From NCBI RefSeq assembly GCF_001418655.1, contig NZ_LIQZ01000212.1, forward strand, positions 1 to 32,759: DNA of 32,759 nucleotides. Direction: 5' to 3'. Within the stretch, counting starts at the first letter, position 1. The number at the start of each line of letters is the position of its first letter. A program made the position numbers and the translations under genes. Of the stretch, positions 1 through 6,399 are shown piece by piece. This DNA comes from Streptomyces phaeochromogenes (GTDB taxonomy: Bacteria; Actinomycetota; Actinomycetes; Streptomycetales; Streptomycetaceae). The notes below the pieces were generated by a model. That model saw only the letters and a list, made by a program, of their open reading frames with translations. It did not search any database and was not told where the DNA came from.

Positions 1-736
1 GGCGGAACTCCAGCGCCCCGGCGTGCACGCTGAGCAGGGTCAGCCGGTGGGCGAGGACGTCGTGCATCTCGCGCGCGATCGCCTCCCGGGCCAGCCGCTG
101 GGCCTGCTCGGCCCGCAGCGCCGACTCGGTCTCGGCCCGCCGCGCGCGGTCCCGCAGGCTCAGCATGAGCTGGCGCTTGGAGCGCGCGAGCGTGCCCCAG
201 CCGACCACCGTGGCGGTCAGCAGCCAGCCGAGGGCGACGATCAGGACGTACGGGACCTCGGGATCGGGGCGCAGCCAGTAGAAGAGGGGAAGCAGCGCGG
301 CGGAGGCGCCGCCCGTCCAGGCTGCGTACTTGAAGGGCCGGTGCACGGCGACCGTGAACAGGGCGACCAGGCCCGCGCCGCCCGCGGTGTTCGAGATGAA
401 GCAGACCGGGACCATCGCCACGGCCAGGCCGACCGGCCAGCGCCGCCGGAGCCAGACCGCCGCGCAGGCGAACGCGCCGAGCCACTGGTCCACGGCTTGC
501 AGGGCGTACGGGATGTCGGTGTTCCCGGACATCTCGTCCGCGCCGATCAGTCCCACCGCGACGGCGATCAGGAAGCAGGCGAAGTCGACGAGCCAGTCGC
601 GCGCGGTGCGCTTGGGACGCCTCTTCCGGCCGGACTGATCGGGGTCGGGGTCGAGTTCGGCGGTGACCGCCGACGGCAGAAACCACCGGCGCCCGGGGTC
701 GGGCGGGGGCTTCGGCAGTGGCGCGGTATCACTCAC
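1..736 (-). CDS. Sensor histidine kinase, N-terminal 245 residues (runs off the left edge)
   Basis: Membrane sensor kinase of the NarL/DesK-type two-component family. The GTG at 736 opens a frame that runs without stop to the window edge. After a Pro-rich cytoplasmic N-terminus there are about five or six hydrophobic segments (roughly residues 45-190), including a stretch beginning VPYVLIVALGWLL. A helical linker rich in Arg/Glu/Ala leads to the phospho-acceptor box MHDVLAHRLT with His225, the HisKA_3 signature of this family. The ATP-binding HATPase domain and the usual partner response regulator would lie outside the window. The start is not backed by a clear ribosome-binding site; a TTG three codons upstream is in frame. 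It is divergent from the small membrane gene at 916 and shares the 737-915 spacer. It looks like an ordinary chromosomal gene and probably marks the left flank of the accessory region. Confidence 0.88.
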   Translation of the reverse strand, partial: MSDTAPLPKPPPDPGRRWFLPSAVTAELDPDPDQSGRKRRPKRTARDWLVDFACFLIAVAVGLIGADEMSGNTDIPYALQAVDQWLGAFACAAVWLRRRWPVGLAVAMVPVCFISNTAGGAGLVALFTVAVHRPFKYAAWTGGASAALLPLFYWLRPDPEVPYVLIVALGWLLTATVVGWGTLARSKRQLMLSLRDRARRAETESALRAEQAQRLAREAIAREMHDVLAHRLTLLSVHAGALEFR

Positions 737-864
737 AGTCGACAAATCTACGCATCGTTGTCCGCTCGCACCGCCCCTGCCGCCTGATCACCGACCAAAG
801 TAGCCGCACGACCGACTTTGGACGCAGGCGCGGCGAACCGGTCGGGGACTTCCGTCGGACGTAC

Positions 865-906
865 CTCGCCCCGCGGCCGATGAGAGTGGGGGGTCCGCGG
901 GGCGAG
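865..906 (+). promoter_or_regulatory. Conserved 12-bp-stem leader hairpin upstream of the 67-aa membrane gene
   Basis: Perfect inverted repeat CTCGCCCCGCGG (865-876) and CCGCGGGGCGAG (895-906) with an 18-nt loop that contains a run of six G. It ends 9 nt before the ATG at 916, where a ribosome-binding site would be expected. The same stem, and the G-run in the loop, recur upstream of the paralogous 46-aa gene at 11060-11102, although the rest of the leader differs. Conservation between diverged copies suggests a working RNA structure or protein-binding site that controls translation; this role is inferred. Confidence 0.6.
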
Positions 907-915
907 GATCCTTGT

Positions 916-1119
916 ATGAAGCAGGTGCTGGAGTTTCTCGGTGTGATCGCCCTCGTTCAGGGCGTCGCGGGCCTGGTGTACGAGCTCACCGGCTGGCTGC
1001 GCGGCTGGGGCCTCGTACAACGGCTCGACTTCCTCGACGGCCGCGAGATCTACGGGAGCGTCGCACTGCTCGTGCTGGCGTTCGCACTGTTCGCGGCGGC
1101 CGAGAGCCGGAAGACCTGA
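916..1119 (+). CDS. Small integral membrane protein, 67 aa
   Basis: The ATG at 916 directly follows the conserved hairpin. The product has two hydrophobic segments, about residues 4-25 (EFLGVIALVQGVAGLVYEL) and 47-63 (GSVALLVLAFALFAAAESRK), joined by a short polar loop with an Asp/Arg pair. No enzymatic motif is visible and I do not recognise a named family. The 46-aa product at 10912-11052 is a shorter homologue, sharing MKQ-LE-LG--ALVQGVAG at the start and ALFAAA-SRK at the end. In both places the gene converges on an RNase Sa gene, so the pair moved or duplicated as a unit. A link between the membrane protein and the RNase (immunity, export, sensing) is possible but unsupported beyond this arrangement. 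Confidence 0.72.
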   Translation: MKQVLEFLGVIALVQGVAGLVYELTGWLRGWGLVQRLDFLDGREIYGSVALLVLAFALFAAAESRKT

Positions 1120-1158
1120 CGAGCCGGGACCGGGCTTCCGGCAAACACCTCGTCCCGG

Positions 1159-1299
1159 TCAGCAGCTGTAGTTGACCAGCTTGAACGAGGCGTAGTGGTC
1201 GGAGGTGTAGTAGTCCTCCTGGCTCCTGTTGCCGGTGACGATGCGACGCGCACCGCGCGTGGACGAACCGGGCGTGATCACCGTGTACTCGTGGTAATC
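1159..1299 (-). pseudogene. 3' fragment of an RNase Sa-type guanyl-specific ribonuclease gene
   Basis: The reverse strand encodes the last 46 or so residues of an RNase Sa-like enzyme: YHEYTVITPGSSTRGARR, then SQEDYYTSDHYASF and a terminal VNYSC before TGA. The catalytic Glu (HEYTV), the paired Arg and the late His (DHY) are all present, but the signal peptide and N-terminal half are gone. Homology to the intact copy at 10454-10843 stops abruptly near 1297. Upstream of that the frame soon meets a TAA and has no usable start. The fragment therefore cannot make a folded enzyme. It is convergent with the 67-aa membrane gene, mirroring the intact cassette at 10454-11052, and its breakpoint marks the left junction of the plasmid-like segment. 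Confidence 0.85.
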
Positions 1300-1671
1300 C
1301 GACCACACCCATCTGACCTGGGCTTATGAAGGTCGAAACGGCTGTGACCTGCTAGGACGGGTTGCAGAAACGATCGGAGGCAGTCAGAGGAAAACGCTCT
1401 GAATCGACCCCGGTTCGACCCAGGTCGCTCAGAGGCAGTCAGAGGCGATCCCTCTGCAACTTGCCTCCGAGAGACCCGAGTTGACGGAGATCGATCAGGA
1501 GCGGTGACCTCGACGGCTCTCTGTTCCTGCCTTGGTCGAGTTGCGATGGGGACGCCTGCCTCCAGAGCGGGGCCAGGCATACGAATGCCTCCAGGACGGC
1601 AATCCTGGAGGCATCGCTGGCACCGATCGGAGGTCGGTTCCGGGTACCACCCGTGGTTTTAGCGGGCCTGG
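1300..1671. repeat. Repeat-rich non-coding segment upstream of the Rep-like gene; possible replication origin
   Basis: No convincing gene. A 13-bp direct repeat AGGCAGTCAGAGG occurs at 1378-1390 and 1433-1445, each copy followed a few bases later by CTCTG so that a small hairpin can form. The motif TGCCTCC recurs near 1462, 1555 and 1586 and as its complement GGAGGCA near 1376 and 1607. Short repeats directly before a replication-initiator-like gene resemble iterons of a plasmid origin. This function is inferred; a plain promoter/operator region is the alternative. Confidence 0.4.
1575..1614. promoter_or_regulatory. Two mutually exclusive hairpins before the Rep-like gene
   Basis: Perfect arms ATGCCTCCAGGA (1585-1596) and TCCTGGAGGCAT (1603-1614) enclose a 6-nt loop. 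The 5' arm also pairs with AGGCAT at 1575-1580 (loop ACGA), so two alternative stems share one strand. That geometry is typical of an attenuator or copy-control leader, or of an origin-proximal structure. No T-run follows, so simple termination is unlikely. Confidence 0.45.
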
Positions 1672-2565
1672 GTGGCGCCCTTGTCTTTGCGAGACGACCT
1701 CACCGTGCCACACCACAGTCATCAGGCAGAACCACAGCGGCAGATCCCTCACCCGTTCGGCCGACTCGGCCTTCACCGCCTTCGTCCGGCAGCCGCCGAA
1801 CTCGTGCTCCTAGGGGATCTCACCGGCCGGTACGCAACAGGCAGTTACAGCAGGCTTGGCTCCGACGGCCGCACCGTGGTCGTACGCCAGGACCGGGAGG
1901 GTGCGGCCGGGCACGGGCACCGGATCACGGCGGCGATCGCCTGCCATGTCGCCCGGGCCGGCGGCAGCATCGACGAGCTGACCCTGCTCCTGCTAAACCC
2001 CGACCACGAGGGCGGCCGGCACGCCCAGCACATCGCAGTGCGCTCGGGGCAGGCCCGCGCCCTGGACTACATCCGTCGGGTGTGGGCCAGCGCCTCGGCC
2101 GCGGTCAGCAGCTCAAGCGTGCTCGAGTCACGGCACCACGCGTATGAGGTTCTCGCCGCGCTGCGCGACCGCATCGAGACCACGCCCTGGCGCGGTGAGC
2201 GGGGACGGACCGCGCTGCGGGTGCTGCGGGCCCATCTGAACTTCGCCGAGATTGCTGGTGGCCCGCTGCACCACGCCAGCGAGCGGCAGACCGCGGAGGA
2301 AGCAGGGATCTCCCGCACGACGCTGCGCGTGGTCTACGAGACGGTCCTCAAGCCTGGGGGCTGGCTGCGTCGGCTGCGGGTCGGGCACGGCCGGGAGGGC
2401 TCCTCCTGGTATCTCGACCACGGCAGCACAAGTGGCCGCCGTGGCTGCGCTTCGCTGTCTCGTTTCTGGACCACTCAGTACCCCCCGACCTGGCACTTGA
2501 GGAGTGGACCACCCCTGAGACGGTCACGACGGCCGAGATCGACTCCGCCGTCATCGCCCGCCTGA
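1672..2565 (+). CDS. Replication-initiator-like / DNA-binding protein, 5' part of a probably frameshifted gene
   Basis: The frame opens at GTG 1672, but convincing coding sequence begins only around residue 45 (ELVLLGDLTGRY), so the true start may be later. The body is helical and contains a winged-HTH-like stretch (HASERQTAEEAGISRTTLRVVYE) ending in a GREGSSWYL motif near residue 250. After about position 2430 the frame turns into Ser/Arg/Pro-rich sequence typical of an out-of-frame read. The frame shifted by one base (ending at 3209) carries sensible protein there, from PPWLRFAVSFLDHSV onward. A single-base deletion near 2425-2440 most likely split one gene of about 510 codons. The formal stop overlaps the next start as TGATG (2563-2567), so two coupled genes cannot be excluded. 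Its place ahead of parA fits a plasmid Rep/accessory protein; I do not recognise the exact family. Confidence 0.5.
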   Translation: MAPLSLRDDLTVPHHSHQAEPQRQIPHPFGRLGLHRLRPAAAELVLLGDLTGRYATGSYSRLGSDGRTVVVRQDREGAAGHGHRITAAIACHVARAGGSIDELTLLLLNPDHEGGRHAQHIAVRSGQARALDYIRRVWASASAAVSSSSVLESRHHAYEVLAALRDRIETTPWRGERGRTALRVLRAHLNFAEIAGGPLHHASERQTAEEAGISRTTLRVVYETVLKPGGWLRRLRVGHGREGSSWYLDHGSTSGRRGCASLSRFWTTQYPPTWHLRSGPPLRRSRRPRSTPPSSPA

Positions 2566-3209
2566 TGGGCCACGACGCCTTCGCCCACCGCGGCCTCGGC
2601 AGCTCCGCCCTCATGATCATCGGGGCGCTGCACGTCCGGCCCGCTCAGACGGTCAGCGATCTTGTCGGTACGGCCTCCGTGTCCCGTGCCACTGCCTACC
2701 GGACCCTGCGGCGCCTGGTCGACCACGGTCTCGTCGAGCACATCGGTGAGACCTGGGCTCTCGCCCCACGTGTGGTGGAGGGATTCGGCGACAGCTCTCT
2801 GGATGCCGCCACGGAACCGGGCACCTGGCCAGCACAGGGTTGGGACGGCATCGCCCAGTGCTACGGCACGGCGGGCGTCGCCCTCCGGCGCAAGGTTCTA
2901 CACGCGGTCGAGCGAGCGGCATACCGGGAGGTGCTGGACCGGCGCGCGGAACACCGCAGCAAAGCCACGGTGATCGTCCGCGACGGGCGCCATGTCCTGG
3001 TCCCGGCACCCCGGCCCGATGAGATCCCGTCCGCATGGCAGAGCCCGGACGGAAGTGTCCTCGACCCGGCCACCGGCCGCCCTTCCGCCGACTGGCGCGT
3101 CGCGACGGATGGCCGACTGCTCCTCATCACCGCTGCTGACCAGCGCAGTTACGGCGAGCTGGCCGCTGCCCATGCCGAAGCCCTCAGGGAATGGAACTCC
3201 GCCGCGTGA
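2565..3209 (+). CDS. Winged-HTH (MarR-like) DNA-binding protein; probably the 3' part of the preceding gene
   Basis: The ATG at 2565 gives 214 aa, but good coding sequence in this frame extends upstream to about 2435 without a start codon, which supports a frameshift from the 1672 gene. Residues 15-65 form a MarR-like winged helix: a helix (SALMIIGALHVRP), then VSDLVGTASVSRATAYRTLR as a helix-turn-helix, then LVDHGLVEHIGETW as a wing. The C-terminal half is Arg- and Trp-containing and has no motif I can name. Its stop overlaps the start of the triple-HTH gene. Together with the 1672 frame it may form one initiator-like protein with two DNA-binding modules. Treat it as a decayed or sequencing-frameshifted gene unless a read check shows otherwise. 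Confidence 0.6.
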   Translation: MGHDAFAHRGLGSSALMIIGALHVRPAQTVSDLVGTASVSRATAYRTLRRLVDHGLVEHIGETWALAPRVVEGFGDSSLDAATEPGTWPAQGWDGIAQCYGTAGVALRRKVLHAVERAAYREVLDRRAEHRSKATVIVRDGRHVLVPAPRPDEIPSAWQSPDGSVLDPATGRPSADWRVATDGRLLLITAADQRSYGELAAAHAEALREWNSAA

Positions 3210-3775
3210 ACCCACAACCACCACCCGCCGACGCCGAGAGTGAATCCGTCACCCCTCAAGGCCTGCGCGAGCAGTACGAGTCCGGCGCCACGGTCACCGA
3301 ACTCGTCGCCGCCAGCAGCCTGTCGTACGGCACGGTCCTCAACCGCCTGCGCGCGGCCGAGACCGTGATGCGCACCTCGTGGCAGACCCGCAGAATGCGC
3401 GACGGGCAAGCCCGCCGCAATCTCGCAGCTCGTCTGCGCCGCCTCTACGAGCAACAGGGCGCCACGCTCACGGAGTTGGCCGTAGCCGGATCCGTAACGC
3501 GACGTGCCGCCCGGCGGCTGCTGATCGAGGCCGGGGGCACGCCCCGCACCACCCAGCAGACACTCCGCATCCGCTCCGCAGCCGATGCCGCACGGCGAAA
3601 GAAGCTCGCGCTGTCCCTCCGCGCGCGATACGAGGCCGGCGCCACCGTGCCGGACCTCGCCAAGGAGTGCAACTACTCCATCGGCACCGTCTACCGGCTC
3701 CTCCACCAAGCGGGCACCCGCATGCGGCCCAAGCACCACCACGGCCCCGCCCGCACCCCGAAGAAGCGGTCATGA
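3206..3775 (+). CDS. Protein with three tandem helix-turn-helix repeats
   Basis: A 189-residue basic protein made almost wholly of three copies of a roughly 40-residue unit: LREQYESGATVTELVAASSL, LRRLYEQQGATLTELAVAGS and LRARYEAGATVPDLAKECNY. Each is followed by a recognition-helix-like segment (YGTVLNRL, RRAARRLL, IGTVYRLL) and a small R-rich tail. This is the HTH of resolvase/sigma-like regulators repeated in series, so the protein should contact three successive half-sites on DNA. I chose GTG 3206, whose GTGA overlaps the previous stop; an ATG at 3191 is in frame and has a GGGA upstream. The stop overlaps an ATG (3772, ATGA) that is in frame with parA, so it is cotranscribed with the partition genes. 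A role in control of the plasmid module is inferred. Confidence 0.75.
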   Translation: MNPQPPPADAESESVTPQGLREQYESGATVTELVAASSLSYGTVLNRLRAAETVMRTSWQTRRMRDGQARRNLAARLRRLYEQQGATLTELAVAGSVTRRAARRLLIEAGGTPRTTQQTLRIRSAADAARRKKLALSLRARYEAGATVPDLAKECNYSIGTVYRLLHQAGTRMRPKHHHGPARTPKKRS

Positions 3776-3948
3776 GAGCCCCGGCAGGCGTCCTCGGCCG
3801 GGCCCGGCAGATCAAGCGGCCGACGGTACGTAAACCCGAACACAGCGCTGCAGCACGGGCCCCTCCATCGCTGCAGACAACCGACACCGGGCGGCCATCG
3901 ACGCCCGTAAGCCAACGCACCCTTCCCGATTCAGGAGATCAAGCACAC

Positions 3949-4665
3949 GTGAGTGAGAACACCCGTACCAAAACCCTGGCCGCGGCCACAGCCAGCGCCT
4001 GGGACTCCTTCGTCATCGTCGTCGGCATGCTCAAGGGCGGCACCGGCAAGACCACCTCCGCCTGGTTCATCGCCCTCTACTACGCCGTCGTCCTCAACCT
4101 GCCGACGCTGCTGCTGGACGCGGACGCGACCAGCCAGTCCGCCTACGACTGGTTCAAGGTCGCCCAGGCCGCCGGCTTCGAGATCCCCGCCAACCTGGTC
4201 ATCGAGCGGTACCCGTTCGACGACATCGCCGAGTACATCCGCACCAAGCGGGCCGAGTTCGGCGCGATCGTGGTCGACGCCGGCGGCGGCAGCGCCCGCA
4301 TCTTCCACGAGGCTGTCACCGAGGCGAACCTGCTGCTCGTCCCGGTCGCCCCCACCAAGATCGAGCGCCGCAAGCTCGTGGCCACCTTCGACGAGGCCGA
4401 GCGCGCCGCCGCCCGCAACGAGCACGGCGTCACCGCCCACGTCGTCATGGTCAAGGCCGACGACCGCACCAGCCTGCCCAGCCGGGCGAAGGAGCAGCTG
4501 CTGGAGCCCGCCGAGGGCGAGGGCATCGGCCCGGACCGCGACGAACCGTTCCCGCTGGCCGAGACCACCATCCACTCCTGGGTGCACTACATGGAGGCCT
4601 TCGGCGAGATCCCGACCGAACTGAGCGAGTACGCCAACCTGATGAAGGAGCTGACCGAGGCATGA
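3949..4665 (+). CDS. parA: ParA-type partition ATPase
   Basis: Deviant Walker A ATPase of the ParA/MinD family, which drives segregation of plasmids or integrated plasmid-like elements on the nucleoid. The product from GTG 3949 is 238 aa. The nucleotide-binding motif GMLKGGTGKTTSAWF lies near residues 25-38, the A' motif LLLDADATSQSAYDW follows, and the switch/Walker B segment is AIVVDAGGG. There is no N-terminal HTH, so it is a short ParA (type Ib-like). An AGGAG lies 11 nt before the GTG; an in-frame ATG at 3772, overlapping the preceding stop, would add 59 low-complexity residues and is the alternative start. Its stop overlaps the start of the downstream partner (ATGA), a typical parAB arrangement. 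Confidence in function is high. Confidence 0.9.
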   Translation: MSENTRTKTLAAATASAWDSFVIVVGMLKGGTGKTTSAWFIALYYAVVLNLPTLLLDADATSQSAYDWFKVAQAAGFEIPANLVIERYPFDDIAEYIRTKRAEFGAIVVDAGGGSARIFHEAVTEANLLLVPVAPTKIERRKLVATFDEAERAAARNEHGVTAHVVMVKADDRTSLPSRAKEQLLEPAEGEGIGPDRDEPFPLAETTIHSWVHYMEAFGEIPTELSEYANLMKELTEA

Positions 4666-5522
4666 GCGAGAAGAACGAGAGGCCGAGGCCTCCGGCCCGC
4701 CGCACGGGAGGTCGCGCCCTGGGCGGGGCCAAGAAGACGACCTCGCCACCCCCACCCCCGGCCGCCGAGCTCACGCCTGAGCAGTTCGCCGCCGAACAGG
4801 CCACCGCACAGGCCACGGGCCACCCCGCAGCCGATGAGCTCGAGGCCCAGGACCGTCCCGCTGCTCCCGCGGAGACAAGGGCACAGGGCGAACGGACGGG
4901 TTTGCCCCTGGAATTGCCGAAGCCTCAGGCCCCTGCGGCCACCGGCCTTGCACCGAGCGGCCCCGTCCAGGCTCCGGCCTCCCAGTCGGGTCGCCCTGCC
5001 CCTGGAATGCCTGAGGTGCAGTCGGTTCCCGCTGGGCATTCGGCGCAGGGGAACGAACAATTCATGGCCCGCGTTCCCGAGCCAGCAGCAGCCGAAGTTC
5101 AGTCCACCCAGCAGATCCCGCAGGCAGATCTGTCCCGCGCTGCACCCACGGCCGCTGGAGTGTCGCCGACCTTCGAGGTTGCCGTCCGTCCGGCCGCTTC
5201 TGCGGTCCCAGGTGGCACTGCCTTCCCGGCGAGGACCGATGCTCCAGGCACCCACCAGGAGCACGGTCGGTCGGAGGCAGCGCCCAGCGAGGGAACCCCC
5301 TGGGCTCAGGGACCCGGCCGGCCCAAGGCAATCCCCGAGACGGCCGTCGTACTCAACCAGCGCATCATCACGCGCGAGAGCCTCGACTCGTCGGTCCCCG
5401 CCGCGCTGAAGCTCAAAAGGCGGATCAAGCGCTTCGCGCTGGACAACGAACTCGATCACCTGCCGACTGGCGACATTGTCGCGGTCGCATTGGACGAGTG
5501 GCTCACTGCCCGCGGCTTCTGA
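4662..5522 (+). CDS. ParB-like centromere-binding partner with Pro/Ala-rich linker
   Basis: A 286-aa protein translated from an ATG that overlaps the parA stop. Residues 1-220 are Pro/Ala/Glu-rich, low in hydrophobics and probably disordered. The last 65 residues form a compact domain with basic helix LKLKRRIKRFALDNE and the end GDIVAVALDEWLTARGF. That layout (a strand-like start, a basic helix, then a second helix) resembles the ribbon-helix-helix DNA-binding domains of small ParB-type proteins. The same domain recurs in the 110-aa gene at 5644, which confirms it as a unit. No canonical ParB/Spo0J CTPase motif is present. Expected role: bind the centromere or operator and engage ParA; the long linker is unusual for RHH partners. 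Confidence 0.7.
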   Translation: MSEKNERPRPPARRTGGRALGGAKKTTSPPPPPAAELTPEQFAAEQATAQATGHPAADELEAQDRPAAPAETRAQGERTGLPLELPKPQAPAATGLAPSGPVQAPASQSGRPAPGMPEVQSVPAGHSAQGNEQFMARVPEPAAAEVQSTQQIPQADLSRAAPTAAGVSPTFEVAVRPAASAVPGGTAFPARTDAPGTHQEHGRSEAAPSEGTPWAQGPGRPKAIPETAVVLNQRIITRESLDSSVPAALKLKRRIKRFALDNELDHLPTGDIVAVALDEWLTARGF

Positions 5523-5537
5523 CCCGCACGAATCCAG

Positions 5538-5572
5538 GGTGTCCGCGAACGCTCAACCTGTTCACGAACACC
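5538..5572. repeat. Imperfect inverted repeat between the partition genes
   Basis: Arms GGTGTCCGCGAAC (5538-5550) and GTTCACGAACACC (5560-5572) match at about 10 of 13 positions around a 9-nt spacer. It lies just after the stop of the ParB-like gene and 23 bp before the perfect palindrome. It could be a weak terminator or a second protein-binding site; no T-run is present. Confidence 0.45.
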
Positions 5573-5594
5573 CGCCCCGCCGACTATTCCCATA

Positions 5595-5628
5595 GTCCAC
5601 TAGGCGGCTAACTAGCCGCCTAGTGGAC
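5595..5628. promoter_or_regulatory. Perfect 34-bp palindrome, likely operator or centromere (parS-like)
   Basis: Arms GTCCACTAGGCGGCT (5595-5609) and AGCCGCCTAGTGGAC (5614-5628) are exact complements around AACT. Within it CTAGGCGGCTA and ACTAGCCGCCTAG give further symmetry. The site ends 15 bp before the ATG of the small RHH-like gene and covers where its promoter or leader would be. A dimeric RHH protein encoded on either side is the natural candidate ligand. Lack of a T-run argues against an ordinary terminator. Confidence 0.65.
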
Positions 5629-5643
5629 CGAACCGGAGCGCCC

Positions 5644-5955
5644 ATGCCCGATCTCCCACGCTACGCCCGCCAGCTGCGCGAACTGGCCGACGTGCTCGAC
5701 GCACAATCCGACCAGACCGACGAGTCGTTGACGCCGCACCCAGACACTATGAAGGTCATCGCTGGCCGGCATACCACTCGTGGTCAGATCAACTATGCCG
5801 TCCCCGACGCCCTCCAACTTCAACGCAGGATCCGCCGGTACCACGCGGATCACGCTGTCCAGCACGGCGACATCGTCGCCATAGCCCTCGACTCATTCCT
5901 GCGCGCCAAGGGCTACCCACCCGACCTCGTCCCGTCTAAGGCAGAGAAACGGTGA
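5644..5955 (+). CDS. Small RHH-like DNA-binding protein, paralogue of the ParB-like C-terminal domain
   Basis: The ATG at 5644 is preceded by GGAG with a 6-nt spacer; a GTG at 5623 lies inside the palindrome and is less likely. The 103-aa product has a helical N-terminus (RYARQLRELADVLDAQSDQ) and a C-terminal domain with LQLQRRIRRYHADH and GDIVAIALDSFLRAKGY. This is clearly homologous to the end of the 286-aa protein (LKLKRRIKRFALDNE and GDIVAVALDEWLTARGF). It has no long disordered linker. It probably binds the palindrome just upstream and either represses itself and parA or acts as a second centromere-binding factor. A tandem pair of such proteins, one long and one short, is unusual. Confidence 0.72.
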   Translation: MPDLPRYARQLRELADVLDAQSDQTDESLTPHPDTMKVIAGRHTTRGQINYAVPDALQLQRRIRRYHADHAVQHGDIVAIALDSFLRAKGYPPDLVPSKAEKR

Positions 5956-6399
5956 TCACTCGGCTGGCGCGACTTCAGTACGCTGTGTGGAGTCTGCGAT
6001 CAGCCTCATCGTTGTCGATGGCATTGAGCACTGCGGAGCATCACTCGGTGGCCGTAACCCTCGGGCCGCCACCTCGGCCCTCCAGTCAGGCTGGAACCGA
6101 CAGCACCGCCCGGGCGACCTGCCGCTGAACCTCCGTCATGTTAGAGATCTAGCGCGCTGAACGCTCCTGCAGGTCCACAGTGTTCTCGATGGGAACGACG
6201 GGCTGGATTCCGTGCACACGAGCACGGAAGGCTGCGGCAATAGTGCCTCTTGGTAGTTGGTTTGGTTCGCACCCCCGAGCTACCAAGAGGCGTCTGCTGT
6301 CTTGCGCAGACTCTCGTGCAACTACCCGATCCGGGGCCCTGTTCAACCAGAGCAGCCCCGTGATCGATGAGTAGCTCGTCTCCCACTGATGTGCCCCGG
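5956..6399. other. Intergenic region between convergent genes (444 bp), two stacked hairpins
   Basis: No credible gene. It separates the end of the RHH gene from the end of the OLD nuclease gene. The 6245-6311 segment holds two adjacent inverted repeats, listed separately. A reverse-strand frame at 6149-6403 contains a short HGIQPVVPIEN string faintly like the end of some transposases, but it is too short and degraded to call. Confidence 0.5.
6245..6311. repeat. Two directly adjacent inverted repeats
   Basis: GCCTCTTGGTAG (6245-6256) and CTACCAAGAGGC (6280-6291) are perfect 12-bp arms with a 23-nt loop. The next base starts a second hairpin, GTCTGC (6292-6297) and GCAGAC (6306-6311). The pair may end transcription from both sides, or be the scar of a mobile element or a small structured RNA. 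There is no T-run. Confidence 0.5.

Noticed and set aside
1050..1312. Two reverse frames over the RNase fragment
   Set aside because: They are out of frame with the RNase homology; the real relic is in the third reverse frame and lacks a start.
3931..4755. Long reverse frame (274 codons) opposite parA
   Set aside because: It mirrors the parA gene; its protein is Gly/Asp/Val-rich antisense sequence of the kind produced by high GC at third positions.
4587..5459. 290-codon reverse frame opposite the ParB-like gene
   Set aside because: Antisense of a coding region with a well-supported start overlap; composition Gly/Arg/Leu without motifs.
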